A DNA stretch of 55,240 bases. It comes from Shewanella carassii. GTDB taxonomy: Bacteria; Pseudomonadota; Gammaproteobacteria; Enterobacterales; Shewanellaceae. The DNA lies in the NCBI RefSeq assembly GCF_002777975.1, contig NZ_NGVS01000033.1, positions 574,337 to 629,576 on the forward strand, written 5' to 3'. Of this stretch, positions 1 through 8,102 are shown piece after piece. The notes beneath the pieces are model-generated. The model saw only the letters and a program-made list of their open reading frames with translations. It was not told the DNA's origin and did no database searches. The position numbers and the translations under genes were made by a program. Position 1 is the first letter of the stretch, and the number at the start of each line of letters is the position of its first letter.

Positions 1-2
1 TG

Positions 3-3000
3 GAACCCTTGTATCTGGAATATCTGGATGCGCTGGAGCAGCGCGGTTTTCGCGGCGATATTGACCGGCGTTACAGTGCCCGCTTGGCGCAAGCGACGGA
101 TAACTCTGTTTATCAGTTTCTGCCACAGGCGGTGCTATACCCCAGAGACAGCGCAGATATTGCCATGGCGTTACGGCTCGCCTGTGAGGAAGCCTTTGCC
201 AAGGTGGTCTTCAGTGCCCGAGGCGGCGGTACCGGAACCAATGGCCAGGCGCTGACCCATGGGATAGTGCTGGACCTCTCGCGCCATATGAACCGGGTGT
301 TGGAAGTTAATCCAGAGGAAGGTTGGGTCAGAGTCGAGGCCGGTGTGGTCAAGGATGCGCTCAATGATGCGCTGCGGCCGCACGGCTTTTTCTTCAGCCC
401 GGATCTTTCCACCTCCAACCGTGCCACTCTGGGCGGCATGATCAATACCGATGCCTCCGGCGCCGGCTCGCTGGTGTATGGCAAGACTTCGGATCATGTG
501 CTGGAGCTCACCAGTGTGTTGGTGGATGGCAGTGTGCTGCACACGGCTCCGGTGAGCCGCGAGGCACTGGAATCGGGTGAGAAAGTCACTGACAACCCGC
601 TCGGCAACAAGTTGATTACCGAGGTGGCCCGTCGCTGCCGTGAGCAGCGAGAGCTGATTGAACAGCGCTTTCCCAAACTGAATCGTTTTTTGACCGGTTA
701 CGATCTGAAAAACGTCTGGGATCAACAGCTCAGCGAATTTAATCTGTCGCGGATCCTCACGGGCTCTGAGGGAACGCTGGCGGTGGTGACTGAGGCCAAA
801 CTGGATATCACCCCCTTGCCGGCCAGCCGCCTTATGATCAACATCAAATATGACTCTTTTGAATCGGCGCTGCGCCATGCGCCCGACTTGGTGCTCGCCA
901 ATGCCACTGTGGTGGAAACCGTCGATTCCAAGGTGCTGAATCTGGCGCGGGAAGACATTATCTGGCACTCGGTATCCGAGCTTATCCAGGAAGTGCCCGG
1001 CAAAATAATCGATGGCCTTAACATGGTGGAGTTTGCCGGAGAACAAGCCCAGGTCGATGAGCGGGCTGAGCGTCTGGCCGCGGCGCTGGATGCACAGATT
1101 GCCGCCGGTGAGAAAGGGGTGCTTGGGTATCAGCTCACCCGGGATGCCGGTTCCATCAATAAGATTTATGCCATGCGCAAGAAGGCTGTGGGGCTGCTCG
1201 GGGCCACCAAAGGTCGCCGCAAACCGATAGCCTTCGCCGAAGATACCGCCGTACCACCTGAAAAGCTCGCCGACTATATTATGGAGTTCCGTGCCCTGTT
1301 GGATAGCCATCAACTGCAATACGGCATGTTCGGCCATGTGGATGCCGGGGTGCTGCATGTGCGTCCGGCGCTGGATATGTGCGATCCCAAGGATGAAGCC
1401 TTGCTGCGCACCGTCTCGGATCAAGTGGCGGCACTGACGCAGAAATACGGCGGCCTGATGTGGGGCGAGCACGGTAAAGGGGTGCGTGGTGAGTATGGCC
1501 CCCAGGTATTTGGCGAGCAGCTTTGGAGTGAGCTTGAAGAAGTTAAGACGCTGTTCGATCCCCAGAATAAACTCAACCCGGGTAAGCTGGTGGCGCCCAA
1601 AGGCCAACAGCTTATCTACAATGTCGACAGTACCAAGCGCGGCAGTTTCGATAGGCAAATACCTGTCAGTGTCCGCGATGCTTTCCCGGATGTGATGAAC
1701 TGTAACGGTAACGGCCTGTGTTTCAACTACAGCCGCTTTTCGCCCATGTGCCCCTCTTTCAAGGTGACTGGAGACAGGATCCATTCGCCCAAGGGCCGCG
1801 CCGGATTAATGCGTGAGTGGCTGCGACTGCTGGAATCTGAAGGCGTTGACGTCAATGAGCTGGCCAAGTCCAAACCCATGGGCTTATTGCAGCGGCTGCA
1901 GAACAGCCTCAACGCCAAGAAAGAATACGACTATTCCCACGAGGTGATGGAGTCGCTCAAGGGCTGTCTCGCCTGTAAGGCGTGCTCCGGCCAGTGTCCG
2001 GTGAAGGTGGATGTCCCCAAGTTCCGGGCACAGTTTTTCAGTATCTATTACCGCCGTTATCAGCGTCCCGCCAAGGATTACCTGGTGGCCGGTGTCGAGG
2101 ATTCGGTGCAGCTGATGGCCAAGGCGCCCCGGCTGAGTAACTTTGCGGCGCAGAATCCTCTATCCAAGTGGGTGATTAAGAAGGCTCTGGGGTATGTGGA
2201 TGCGCCTGCGCTGTCTGTACCTACGCTGAAACAGCGCCTAGATGCTCACCCCAGCCGTGGTTATTATCTCAACGCCTTGAGCGCTATCCCCGCCGCTGAG
2301 CGACAAAACTATGTGTTGGTAGTGCAGGATCCTTTCAACAGCTTCTACGATGCCGAACTGGTTTATCGCTTTATTCGCCTGATCGAAGCGCTTGGGCTCA
2401 AGCCGGTATTGCTGCCGTTCAAGCCCAACGGTAAACCGGCTCATATCAAGGGGTTTCTGGAGCAGTTTGCCAAGACGGCACAGACCGCCGCCGATTTTCT
2501 CAATCAGGTGCATGCCCTTGGCATGCCCATGGTGGGGGTAGATCCTGCGTTGGTGCTGGTTTATCGCGACGAATACCGTGAGGCGCTCGGCGCCAAGCGC
2601 GGCCAATTCAATGTCCAGCTGGCCAGTGAGTGGCTAAGTGCCATGCTCGAGCAGTTGCCGCAATTGCCTGCAAGCGGGCGTGAGTTCACCTGGTTCAGCC
2701 ACTGCACTGAATCCAGTGCTCGTCCCGGCACCGCCAAAGAATGGCAAACCATCTTTGCCCGTTTTGGTGCCAAGTTGGGAACCGTGAATCTGGGTTGTTG
2801 CGGCATGGCCGGTACCTATGGTCATGAGCTGGAAAACCTGCCTCGCTCCAAGGCTTTGTATGAGATGTCCTGGGACGAGGCGATAAAGTCGCTGCCGCAG
2901 GAGCAGATATTGGTGTCCGGTTATTCCTGTCGCAGCCAGGTCAAACGTTTTGGTGGCTTCAGGCCCAGGCACCCCATCGAAGCCTTGCTGGAGCTGACTC

Positions 3001-3014
3001 AGGCGCAAGCCTGA
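3..3014 (+). CDS. ydiJ: YdiJ-type FAD-linked oxidase with 4Fe-4S and CCG domains, 5' partial
   Basis: About 1000 residues are visible and the reading frame is open to the left edge, so the true start lies outside the window; the first TTG is an internal Leu by comparison with E. coli YdiJ. The order is an FAD-binding type-4 domain (GGGTGTNGQAL, TLGGMINTDASG), an FAD-oxidase C-terminal domain (AMRKKAVGLLG, GHVDAGVLHVRP), a ferredoxin-like part with CNGNGLC...CP and CLACKACSGQCP cysteine sets, and a C-terminal CCG-type domain (CCGMAGTYGHE). E. coli YdiJ is a D-2-hydroxyglutarate dehydrogenase feeding electrons into the respiratory chain; the same role is inferred here. The next gene follows after 38 bp and may be co-transcribed. 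Confidence 0.93.
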   Translation, partial: EPLYLEYLDALEQRGFRGDIDRRYSARLAQATDNSVYQFLPQAVLYPRDSADIAMALRLACEEAFAKVVFSARGGGTGTNGQALTHGIVLDLSRHMNRVLEVNPEEGWVRVEAGVVKDALNDALRPHGFFFSPDLSTSNRATLGGMINTDASGAGSLVYGKTSDHVLELTSVLVDGSVLHTAPVSREALESGEKVTDNPLGNKLITEVARRCREQRELIEQRFPKLNRFLTGYDLKNVWDQQLSEFNLSRILTGSEGTLAVVTEAKLDITPLPASRLMINIKYDSFESALRHAPDLVLANATVVETVDSKVLNLAREDIIWHSVSELIQEVPGKIIDGLNMVEFAGEQAQVDERAERLAAALDAQIAAGEKGVLGYQLTRDAGSINKIYAMRKKAVGLLGATKGRRKPIAFAEDTAVPPEKLADYIMEFRALLDSHQLQYGMFGHVDAGVLHVRPALDMCDPKDEALLRTVSDQVAALTQKYGGLMWGEHGKGVRGEYGPQVFGEQLWSELEEVKTLFDPQNKLNPGKLVAPKGQQLIYNVDSTKRGSFDRQIPVSVRDAFPDVMNCNGNGLCFNYSRFSPMCPSFKVTGDRIHSPKGRAGLMREWLRLLESEGVDVNELAKSKPMGLLQRLQNSLNAKKEYDYSHEVMESLKGCLACKACSGQCPVKVDVPKFRAQFFSIYYRRYQRPAKDYLVAGVEDSVQLMAKAPRLSNFAAQNPLSKWVIKKALGYVDAPALSVPTLKQRLDAHPSRGYYLNALSAIPAAERQNYVLVVQDPFNSFYDAELVYRFIRLIEALGLKPVLLPFKPNGKPAHIKGFLEQFAKTAQTAADFLNQVHALGMPMVGVDPALVLVYRDEYREALGAKRGQFNVQLASEWLSAMLEQLPQLPASGREFTWFSHCTESSARPGTAKEWQTIFARFGAKLGTVNLGCCGMAGTYGHELENLPRSKALYEMSWDEAIKSLPQEQILVSGYSCRSQVKRFGGFRPRHPIEALLELTQAQA

Positions 3015-3052
3015 GAGCGCCAAAAATAGGGAACCCAAAATAGGAAGTCAGG

Positions 3053-3502
3053 ATGAAACAGTCTGCAGACAAGGTGAGTGAGGCCCTGAAAGGGTTGGGG
3101 GCAAGGCCTGACTTGTGTCAGCAGCAAGCCCTGTTTGAGATAGACGTTAAAGGCGACTGGTATTATCTCAACTCACCACTGCCGGCCAAGTTTGCCAGGC
3201 TCTTCAGTAGTATTTTGCACTGCATCGAGGGTGAACATCTGTTGATCACCCCGGCAGAGCGTTTGAAGGTAGCGGTGGCCGACACACCGCTCATCATAGT
3301 CGATTACAAGCAGTTAGATATCGAGGCCGAGAGCAGCCGTTTTGCCCTGGTTTGCTCCCAGGGTAATGAGTTCGAGGTGCTGGGGCTCAATGCCTTTGAG
3401 AGCGCCGAATCCGGGCTATTGGTAAGCTTGCCTCGAGGTCTAAAGGCCAGGCTTGGGCGTGCCTGTTTCTATCGCTTTGCCGAAACCTATCTACTGAGTT
3501 AA
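3053..3502 (+). CDS. DUF1285 family protein
   Basis: A 149-residue soluble protein with no signal peptide or membrane segment. The pattern FEIDVKGDWYY, then ARLFSSIL, then LLITPAERLKV and VADTPLIIVDY, matches what I recall of DUF1285 (cytosolic, all-beta, known by structure but not by function). It starts with ATG after an AGGAAGTCAGG stretch and lies 38 bp downstream of ydiJ on the same strand, so it is probably the last gene of that transcript. No catalytic residues can be named. The family call is from memory of the pattern, not from a search. Confidence 0.8.
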   Translation: MKQSADKVSEALKGLGARPDLCQQQALFEIDVKGDWYYLNSPLPAKFARLFSSILHCIEGEHLLITPAERLKVAVADTPLIIVDYKQLDIEAESSRFALVCSQGNEFEVLGLNAFESAESGLLVSLPRGLKARLGRACFYRFAETYLLS

Positions 3503-3950
3503 ATATTAACGGAATCGCTTTGCCATTCAGGCAGATATAAAACCTTTATTTACAGTAGCCTGACTGTAAATGCCCCATTGTTCTCCTTTCTTGTGTTAGT
3601 GAAATATTCAGCAGGTGGTAGTATTAATACCATTGGTATAGAAGTTTGATTGACTCAGAATCGGGTTAGCCACTCAAGTTTAAGGCGGATTGTCGGCTGG
3701 CAATCGTGTACCCATAGGGGAGTCATAAAGCCGTATATTTGGGCAGGTCAATGCGGTTTTATTCCGCTTGAGATGTCATATGCCGCTTTCATGCTCCCTG
3801 TGTAGGTCAATCATTTTGCGCAGTGGTATAGTTAAACTCGGCAGCGGAAATGGCCCGGCGCCAATGAAACAGAATAAGCGATTTTGTTGCATAAAGCGCT
3901 TGCCCCTGCCGCTAGCGAACAGACAAGCCCTGAAGTACAGGAGGTGTTGC
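3503..3950. other. Intergenic region before the MarR gene, with two small palindromes
   Basis: A 448-bp stretch with no convincing gene. Around 3618-3645 it holds GTATTAATAC, a perfect 10-bp palindrome, directly followed by TACCATTGGTA, a near-perfect inverted repeat with one central base. This is the kind of AT-rich dyad a MarR protein binds, and the MarR gene lies about 300 bp downstream, so autoregulation is possible. A weak upstream extension of the MarR frame from 3768 is open but lacks a family match and is not treated as coding. Confidence 0.35.
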
Positions 3951-4373
3951 TTGAACCGCAAAGAGAGTCTCGGTTATCTGGTATCCCATTTGAACGTGGA
4001 ACTGCAACATGAACTGGATAGCCGCCTGAAGCGTTATCAGCTGGATATTAAACTCTGGCCTGTGTTGTTTGCGCTCTGGCAAGAGGAAGGGATAAGCCAA
4101 ACCGAGTTGTCACGTCGCTGTGATGTGGCCAACTACACCATGACACGCCTGCTGGATCAACTGCAGGTACAAGGCTTAATCTATCGCCATCAGGAAGAAG
4201 ACAACCGACGTGCGTTTCAAATTTTCCTGACCGATCAGGCCAAGGCGATGGAGCAGGATTTGATTCGCGAGGCCGAGCGGGTCAACGAGAAGTTTATGGC
4301 GGCCTTGGATGAGCCGGAAAGAGGGCAGCTGCTCATGCTGCTCAACAAGATCAATCATACCGACAAGCGTTAA
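3951..4373 (+). CDS. MarR family transcriptional regulator
   Basis: A 140-residue winged-helix regulator. The start is TTG at 3951 because AGGAGG at 3939-3944 sits 6 bases upstream and the family N-terminus (ESLGYLVSHLNVELQHELDSRL) begins just there; a longer frame from 3768 has no family resemblance. The DNA-binding core is ISQTELSRRCDVANYTMTRLLDQL followed by the wing, with the typical EEDNRR(A) turn. MarR proteins bind inverted repeats as dimers and usually release DNA on binding phenolic or lipophilic ligands. Its target is unknown; the intergenic dyads upstream are candidates. Confidence 0.9.
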   Translation: MNRKESLGYLVSHLNVELQHELDSRLKRYQLDIKLWPVLFALWQEEGISQTELSRRCDVANYTMTRLLDQLQVQGLIYRHQEEDNRRAFQIFLTDQAKAMEQDLIREAERVNEKFMAALDEPERGQLLMLLNKINHTDKR

Positions 4374-4401
4374 CCCTATGGTTGAATGTGTGCTCGGTAA
4401 A

Positions 4402-4740
4402 TCAAAGATAAACTAAGAGCGCGCACACCAATCCCCCCAGTAGCAACCAGTGTTGCAGATGTGAGCTGCTTGACTGCTGTTTCCCCTGTTTGAGGCTCGC
4501 CAGCAGGCGGTTACACTTGTAGATGCGACAGATAGTCAGCTCTGTGGTGGGGTCAACCAGGAGTTGCATCCGGCAACGTACACCGTTACGCAACTTGAAG
4601 CTGTGCTCGCTCTGCAGCCCCAGGTTGAATTTGCTGGATACCACTTTACCGTCGACAAACAAACGCTCAAATCCATTCCAGTTGCTGGCCTGTAATTCAA
4701 CCTTTTGCTGTTCCACTTCATAGCCGAATCTGAGCATCAC
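4402..4740 (-). CDS. Hypothetical tail-anchored membrane protein
   Basis: 112 residues. The first 90 are soluble and look beta-rich (FERLFVDGKVVSSK, HSFKLRNGVRCRMQLLVD), followed by a polar linker of Gln and Ser and a single C-terminal hydrophobic helix of about 18 residues ending at the last residue. That layout suggests a tail anchor in the inner membrane with the domain in the cytoplasm. Tandem starts GTG-ATG follow AGGGAG. It converges on the MarR gene with 28 bp between them. I do not recognise the family. Confidence 0.7.
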   Translation of the reverse strand: MMLRFGYEVEQQKVELQASNWNGFERLFVDGKVVSSKFNLGLQSEHSFKLRNGVRCRMQLLVDPTTELTICRIYKCNRLLASLKQGKQQSSSSHLQHWLLLGGLVCALLVYL

Positions 4741-4872
4741 TAACTCCCTGACATGCGAGATGACGAATGCTAAGTCAAGCAGAGGTAGATGACGCTTGCC
4801 AGTCCGTAAAAATGAATTTTCTGTTTCCGGCGCTTATCTCTTTGCCGACAGGAGGAAAATTTTTTCAGTAAT

Positions 4873-4892
4873 AAAAAAGGGCCCGAAGGCCC
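4873..4892 (-). terminator. Rho-independent terminator of ldh
   Basis: On the minus strand GGGCC-TTCG-GGCCC is followed directly by TTTTTT, a classical tetraloop terminator about 20 bp past the leucine dehydrogenase stop codon. Confidence 0.88.
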
Positions 4893-4913
4893 ATTTATGG
4901 AATATGGTTGAGC

Positions 4914-5948
4914 CTAGGCTTGGGTACCATTGATGATGGCACGGGCCATCTCATCGGCTACTTCGGCCGTGGTACGGTTCTGCTCATCGGCCTGTTTGAA
5001 GATGGTCAACAGGGTGTTGTAGATCTCTTCAACCTTGGCGGTAGACTTGGCGGCATCATAGTCCTTTTCGAAAGACACGTTGATGATACCACCGGCGTTG
5101 ATCACATAGTCTGGAGCGTAGAGGATGCCCATCTGCTTGAGCTGCTCGCCGTGGCGAGGCTCAGCCAGCTGGTTATTGGCACAGCCTGCGACTATGTTCG
5201 CTTTCAGCTGTGGCAGTGTGGTGTCGTTAAGTGTCGCACCCAGGGCGCAAGGGGCATAGACATCCACGTCCAGAGCATAGATGTCTTGAGGAGCAACCAC
5301 CACGGCGCCAAAGTCGGTGGCGACCTTGTCCAGTGATGCTTGATGGATATCGGTTACAAACAGCTCGGCCCCTTCGGCATGCAGGTGCTTGCACAGATAA
5401 TAGCCCACATGGCCTACGCCCTGAACGGCTATCTTGAGGCCCTTGAGGCTATCTTTGTCCAGTTTGTGTTTAACGGCAGCCTTGATACCTAAGTAAGTTC
5501 CCATGGCGGTAAAAGGAGAGGGATCGCCGCTCATACCTTCCAGGCCAAGCACATAAGGGGTTTCATCATGGGCAATCATGATGTCGGCAGGGGTGGTGCC
5601 CACATCTTCGGCCGAGTAGTAGCGGCCGCCGAGGCTGTGAACAAAACGGCCAAAGGCGCGGAACAGCTGCTCACGATTTTCTGTCTTGGGATCGGCAATG
5701 ATCACTGACTTACCGCCACCCATGGCCAGACCGGCCAGGGCATTCTTGTAAGTCATACCGCGGGAGAGGCGCAACACATCAGTGAGGGCTTCATCATCTG
5801 ATTGATAGTTCCACATACGGCAACCCCCAACGGCTGGACCCAGGTTGGTATTGTGGATGGCGATGATGGCACGCAGGCCACTTTCCTTGTCATGACAGAA
5901 TACTACCTGTTCATGTTCGTCGAATGATACATGATTAAATACAGCCAC
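4914..5948 (-). CDS. ldh: Leucine dehydrogenase
   Basis: 344 residues, the usual length for the short Glu/Leu/Phe/Val dehydrogenases. It oxidatively deaminates leucine, valine and isoleucine to the 2-keto acids with NAD+, the entry step of branched-chain amino acid catabolism in Shewanella. The N-terminal catalytic domain has GGCRMW, Lys68 and the active-site Lys80 in AMGGGK; the Rossmann domain has GVGHVG at 177-182 and Asp200 at the end of the next strand, which fits NAD over NADP. It ends at a strong terminator and diverges from the DUF4826 gene. A perfect LiuR-like palindrome lies about 150 bp upstream, which fits control with the liu genes. Confidence 0.93.
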   Translation of the reverse strand: MAVFNHVSFDEHEQVVFCHDKESGLRAIIAIHNTNLGPAVGGCRMWNYQSDDEALTDVLRLSRGMTYKNALAGLAMGGGKSVIIADPKTENREQLFRAFGRFVHSLGGRYYSAEDVGTTPADIMIAHDETPYVLGLEGMSGDPSPFTAMGTYLGIKAAVKHKLDKDSLKGLKIAVQGVGHVGYYLCKHLHAEGAELFVTDIHQASLDKVATDFGAVVVAPQDIYALDVDVYAPCALGATLNDTTLPQLKANIVAGCANNQLAEPRHGEQLKQMGILYAPDYVINAGGIINVSFEKDYDAAKSTAKVEEIYNTLLTIFKQADEQNRTTAEVADEMARAIINGTQA

Positions 5949-6095
5949 GTCTGTTCTCCGCTGTGCATATTGGGGCGGCGCTTAGCGGCCGCCTACCGCT
6001 TGTTATATTTATTGCAGAACCATAGCATTTAGCGATACTCTCAACAAAGCTGATGAGCAGAATAATTGTGATCTATCTGGCAATTTTGCTTTCCA

Positions 6096-6113
6096 CTTTA
6101 CGTTAACGTAAAG
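6096..6113. promoter_or_regulatory. LiuR-type operator between ldh and DUF4826
   Basis: CTTTACGTTAACGTAAAG is a perfect 18-bp palindrome. It matches the form I recall for the binding site of LiuR, the MerR-family repressor of branched-chain amino acid degradation in gammaproteobacteria (TTnACGTnnACGTnAA). It lies 148 bp upstream of the ldh start and 123 bp upstream of the divergent gene, so it could act on either. The position next to leucine dehydrogenase supports the assignment. Confidence 0.78.
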
Positions 6114-6235
6114 CTGGTTTAGTTCTCGGTCTGAAGCCTTGTTACCGTGTTGCGACTCAAGGCGGCTCGGGGGCTAAATCGAATCGACACAGAATAAAAA
6201 GCACAATAAAAACAAACAAGAAGAAAGGAAAGTTT

Positions 6236-6670
6236 ATGACTGAACAGACAAGTACACCGCCCAGCGCCGAACAGCAGGAAGCCTTGCGTCAGGCTTGGGT
6301 GCGTGAACAGTTCCAGAAAGCCAATAAATTTCTTGCAGAGAAAGGGGTGATCCCCAGCAAAGTAGTACCGGCAGAAAGCCGCTATCTGGCGCCTTATGTC
6401 GCCATGTGGAAAATCGAATCCAAACAGCCCAGCCATAAGACTTATTGGGTAATGTCCGGTGACTTGCCTTCCGACTATGTTGATGTCAGCGTAGCGGCCA
6501 CTGCTCGCGAAGCCTTGCGTCACTTTTCGCTGACCTGGCAGCTTAAGGCCGAGAACCTGGTGCAGTCGGGGGCGACCAAAGATCCTACCCAGGCCAAGTT
6601 TGCCCAGTTGCTGGTCTCCAGAGCCGAGAGCCTCTACAAAATTCAGCAGGATGATCAACTCTGGGGTTGA
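6236..6670 (+). CDS. DUF4826 family protein
   Basis: 144 residues, soluble, starting at ATG after AAGGAAAG. Features are an early helix (LRQAWVREQFQKANKFLAEKGVIP), then YLAPYVAMWKIES and the conserved-looking YWVMSGDLPSDYV, and a helical C-terminus. This matches my memory of DUF4826, which is widespread in Shewanella and Vibrio with no known function. It diverges from ldh and shares the intergenic LiuR-like site, so co-regulation is possible but not shown. A long perfect hairpin terminator follows. Confidence 0.8.
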   Translation: MTEQTSTPPSAEQQEALRQAWVREQFQKANKFLAEKGVIPSKVVPAESRYLAPYVAMWKIESKQPSHKTYWVMSGDLPSDYVDVSVAATAREALRHFSLTWQLKAENLVQSGATKDPTQAKFAQLLVSRAESLYKIQQDDQLWG

Positions 6671-6707
6671 GTCTCCGTAATTGTTGAACAGTAAAAAATT
6701 AACACGA

Positions 6708-6744
6708 GAATGCCGTTCACTGATAGTGAACGGCATTCTTTTTT
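6708..6744 (+). terminator. Rho-independent terminator after the DUF4826 gene
   Basis: GAATGCCGTTCAC (6708-6720) pairs perfectly with GTGAACGGCATTC (6726-6738) across a 5-base loop and is followed by six T. It separates this gene from the convergent polyferredoxin gene. Confidence 0.92.
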
Positions 6745-6771
6745 AGCGCGTATGCCATGGGGCAAGGGCGC

Positions 6772-8091
6772 TCAGTGACAACGAACAGCCGCGGTGTCTA
6801 GCATGATGCCGCCAAACCTTAGGGCTAAAAATAACCAGATCAAGCTGGAGCCAATACCCCATAAGCCGATATGGGATAGAGCCGACCGACTATGAGGTTT
6901 TGCCCATTTCCAGGCCAGTAATAGACTCCAACCAACGCCCAGCCATAACAGTATGGAAAACCAAGGCATGATGTCACTATCGCGCGCCAATCCAGTGAAT
7001 TGCCATTGGCTGCCCCCAAGTTGTGCCAGACCATTCACCAGATTACTGATACCGCGGCTCATAAACATCATTAATCCATGTGATAACAACAGACATAACA
7101 GCAGAGGGATATTGATCGATAGCATGTCTGGCAACCAATTCTGCTTGCGGTCTTTGATAAAGATTGAGGCCGCGACAGCAGAGCTCCAGACGATAGTGGC
7201 GGTTATTAATAGTGCAAACAGAGTCAATAATAGCCCGGATACGTTGAGCCAAGGGAGCGTTATTGAGGGGCTTAAGTATTCGGCTAACGTGTTCCAGGGC
7301 AGTAGCTCCCTCATGCTACTCCTATCCCATCTGTGCTGCAGTTGCGTTTGGATTGTGACCATGGCAATTAATGCTATATAGGCCCAAGCATAGATCATCG
7401 GGCGGGGGACCTGAGGTCGGTGCGTTGAATACCCCAGGCTTAATGAGGAACATTGAGAAAAGCATGCCAGGCAGAGATTACAACTTTGATGTTGGCGGCT
7501 GTCGTTTAACAGTGGCAATGAGATACGTTGCGGGCAGAGGCGACTGCACTCGACTGAACGGCAGTTTTGGCAATCTTGACTCAATTTTACGGTAAGAGAG
7601 CTTGTGTTGGAGCATCCTTGGGCTATTACAGCAAAAGGGCACAGGCTGCGACAGAAGGGGGCGTCGCGGTAATATATCGACATTAACAACATCAGTAGCA
7701 AAAAAGTGCTGAAAAATATCAAGGTGGCGGTCAAAGGGAGTTTCCCATAGCCTCCTGAAACTGCGGCATTGACCAACCAATAACTGCCGAGCAGCGTGGC
7801 TAAACTCCAGCCCATATGGTTCAATCTTTGAGGTAGGCGACGGCCAAGACCAAACCTACTTATGCTTCGCCCCAGGACGCCCAAAGGGCAGAAGGCGCAA
7901 AACAGTGGGCCGGATAGTAATAACAAGGTCACGGTAAGTACCGGCCAGAATAACCCCCAGAACAGGCTACGAACCCAGAGTTCACTCTTATCCGGAAGCC
8001 ACCATCCTGCCAAAAGGGTCACTAGAAATACCGTGACCCCAGACCATTGAATGAGCTTCAACAAGCCACGTCCATTAAACATAGAGGGCAT
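6772..8091 (-). CDS. NapH/CcoG-like membrane polyferredoxin
   Basis: 439 residues. ATG at 8091 is chosen because GAGGA lies 8 bases upstream and the upstream extension would run into the TonB gene; the two genes are then only 11 bp apart, a tight operon. There are roughly ten hydrophobic segments. Two membrane-edge motifs of the NapH/NosR type, C65-AF-C68-P and C147-RSL-C151-P, precede two ferredoxin-like sets, C174/C177/C182/C186 and C204/C207/C210/C214. The first set has an unusual four-residue gap after C177. Such proteins carry quinol electrons across the membrane. Downstream of a metal or haem receptor, a reductive step on the imported cargo is a reasonable inference. Confidence 0.82.
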   Translation of the reverse strand: MPSMFNGRGLLKLIQWSGVTVFLVTLLAGWWLPDKSELWVRSLFWGLFWPVLTVTLLLLSGPLFCAFCPLGVLGRSISRFGLGRRLPQRLNHMGWSLATLLGSYWLVNAAVSGGYGKLPLTATLIFFSTFLLLMLLMSIYYRDAPFCRSLCPFAVIAQGCSNTSSLTVKLSQDCQNCRSVECSRLCPQRISLPLLNDSRQHQSCNLCLACFSQCSSLSLGYSTHRPQVPRPMIYAWAYIALIAMVTIQTQLQHRWDRSSMRELLPWNTLAEYLSPSITLPWLNVSGLLLTLFALLITATIVWSSAVAASIFIKDRKQNWLPDMLSINIPLLLCLLLSHGLMMFMSRGISNLVNGLAQLGGSQWQFTGLARDSDIMPWFSILLWLGVGWSLLLAWKWAKPHSRSALSHIGLWGIGSSLIWLFLALRFGGIMLDTAAVRCH

Positions 8092-8102
8092 CTTTTTTAT
8101 CC

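Noticed and set aside
171..1784. A 537-codon minus-strand open frame inside ydiJ
   Set aside because: It is antisense to a strongly conserved gene, has no ribosome site and its translation is of low complexity His/Gln/Gly character typical of GC-rich antisense frames.
3768..3950. A longer N-terminus for the MarR protein
   Set aside because: The upstream codons are open but show no family similarity, and the AGGAGG site fits TTG 3951.
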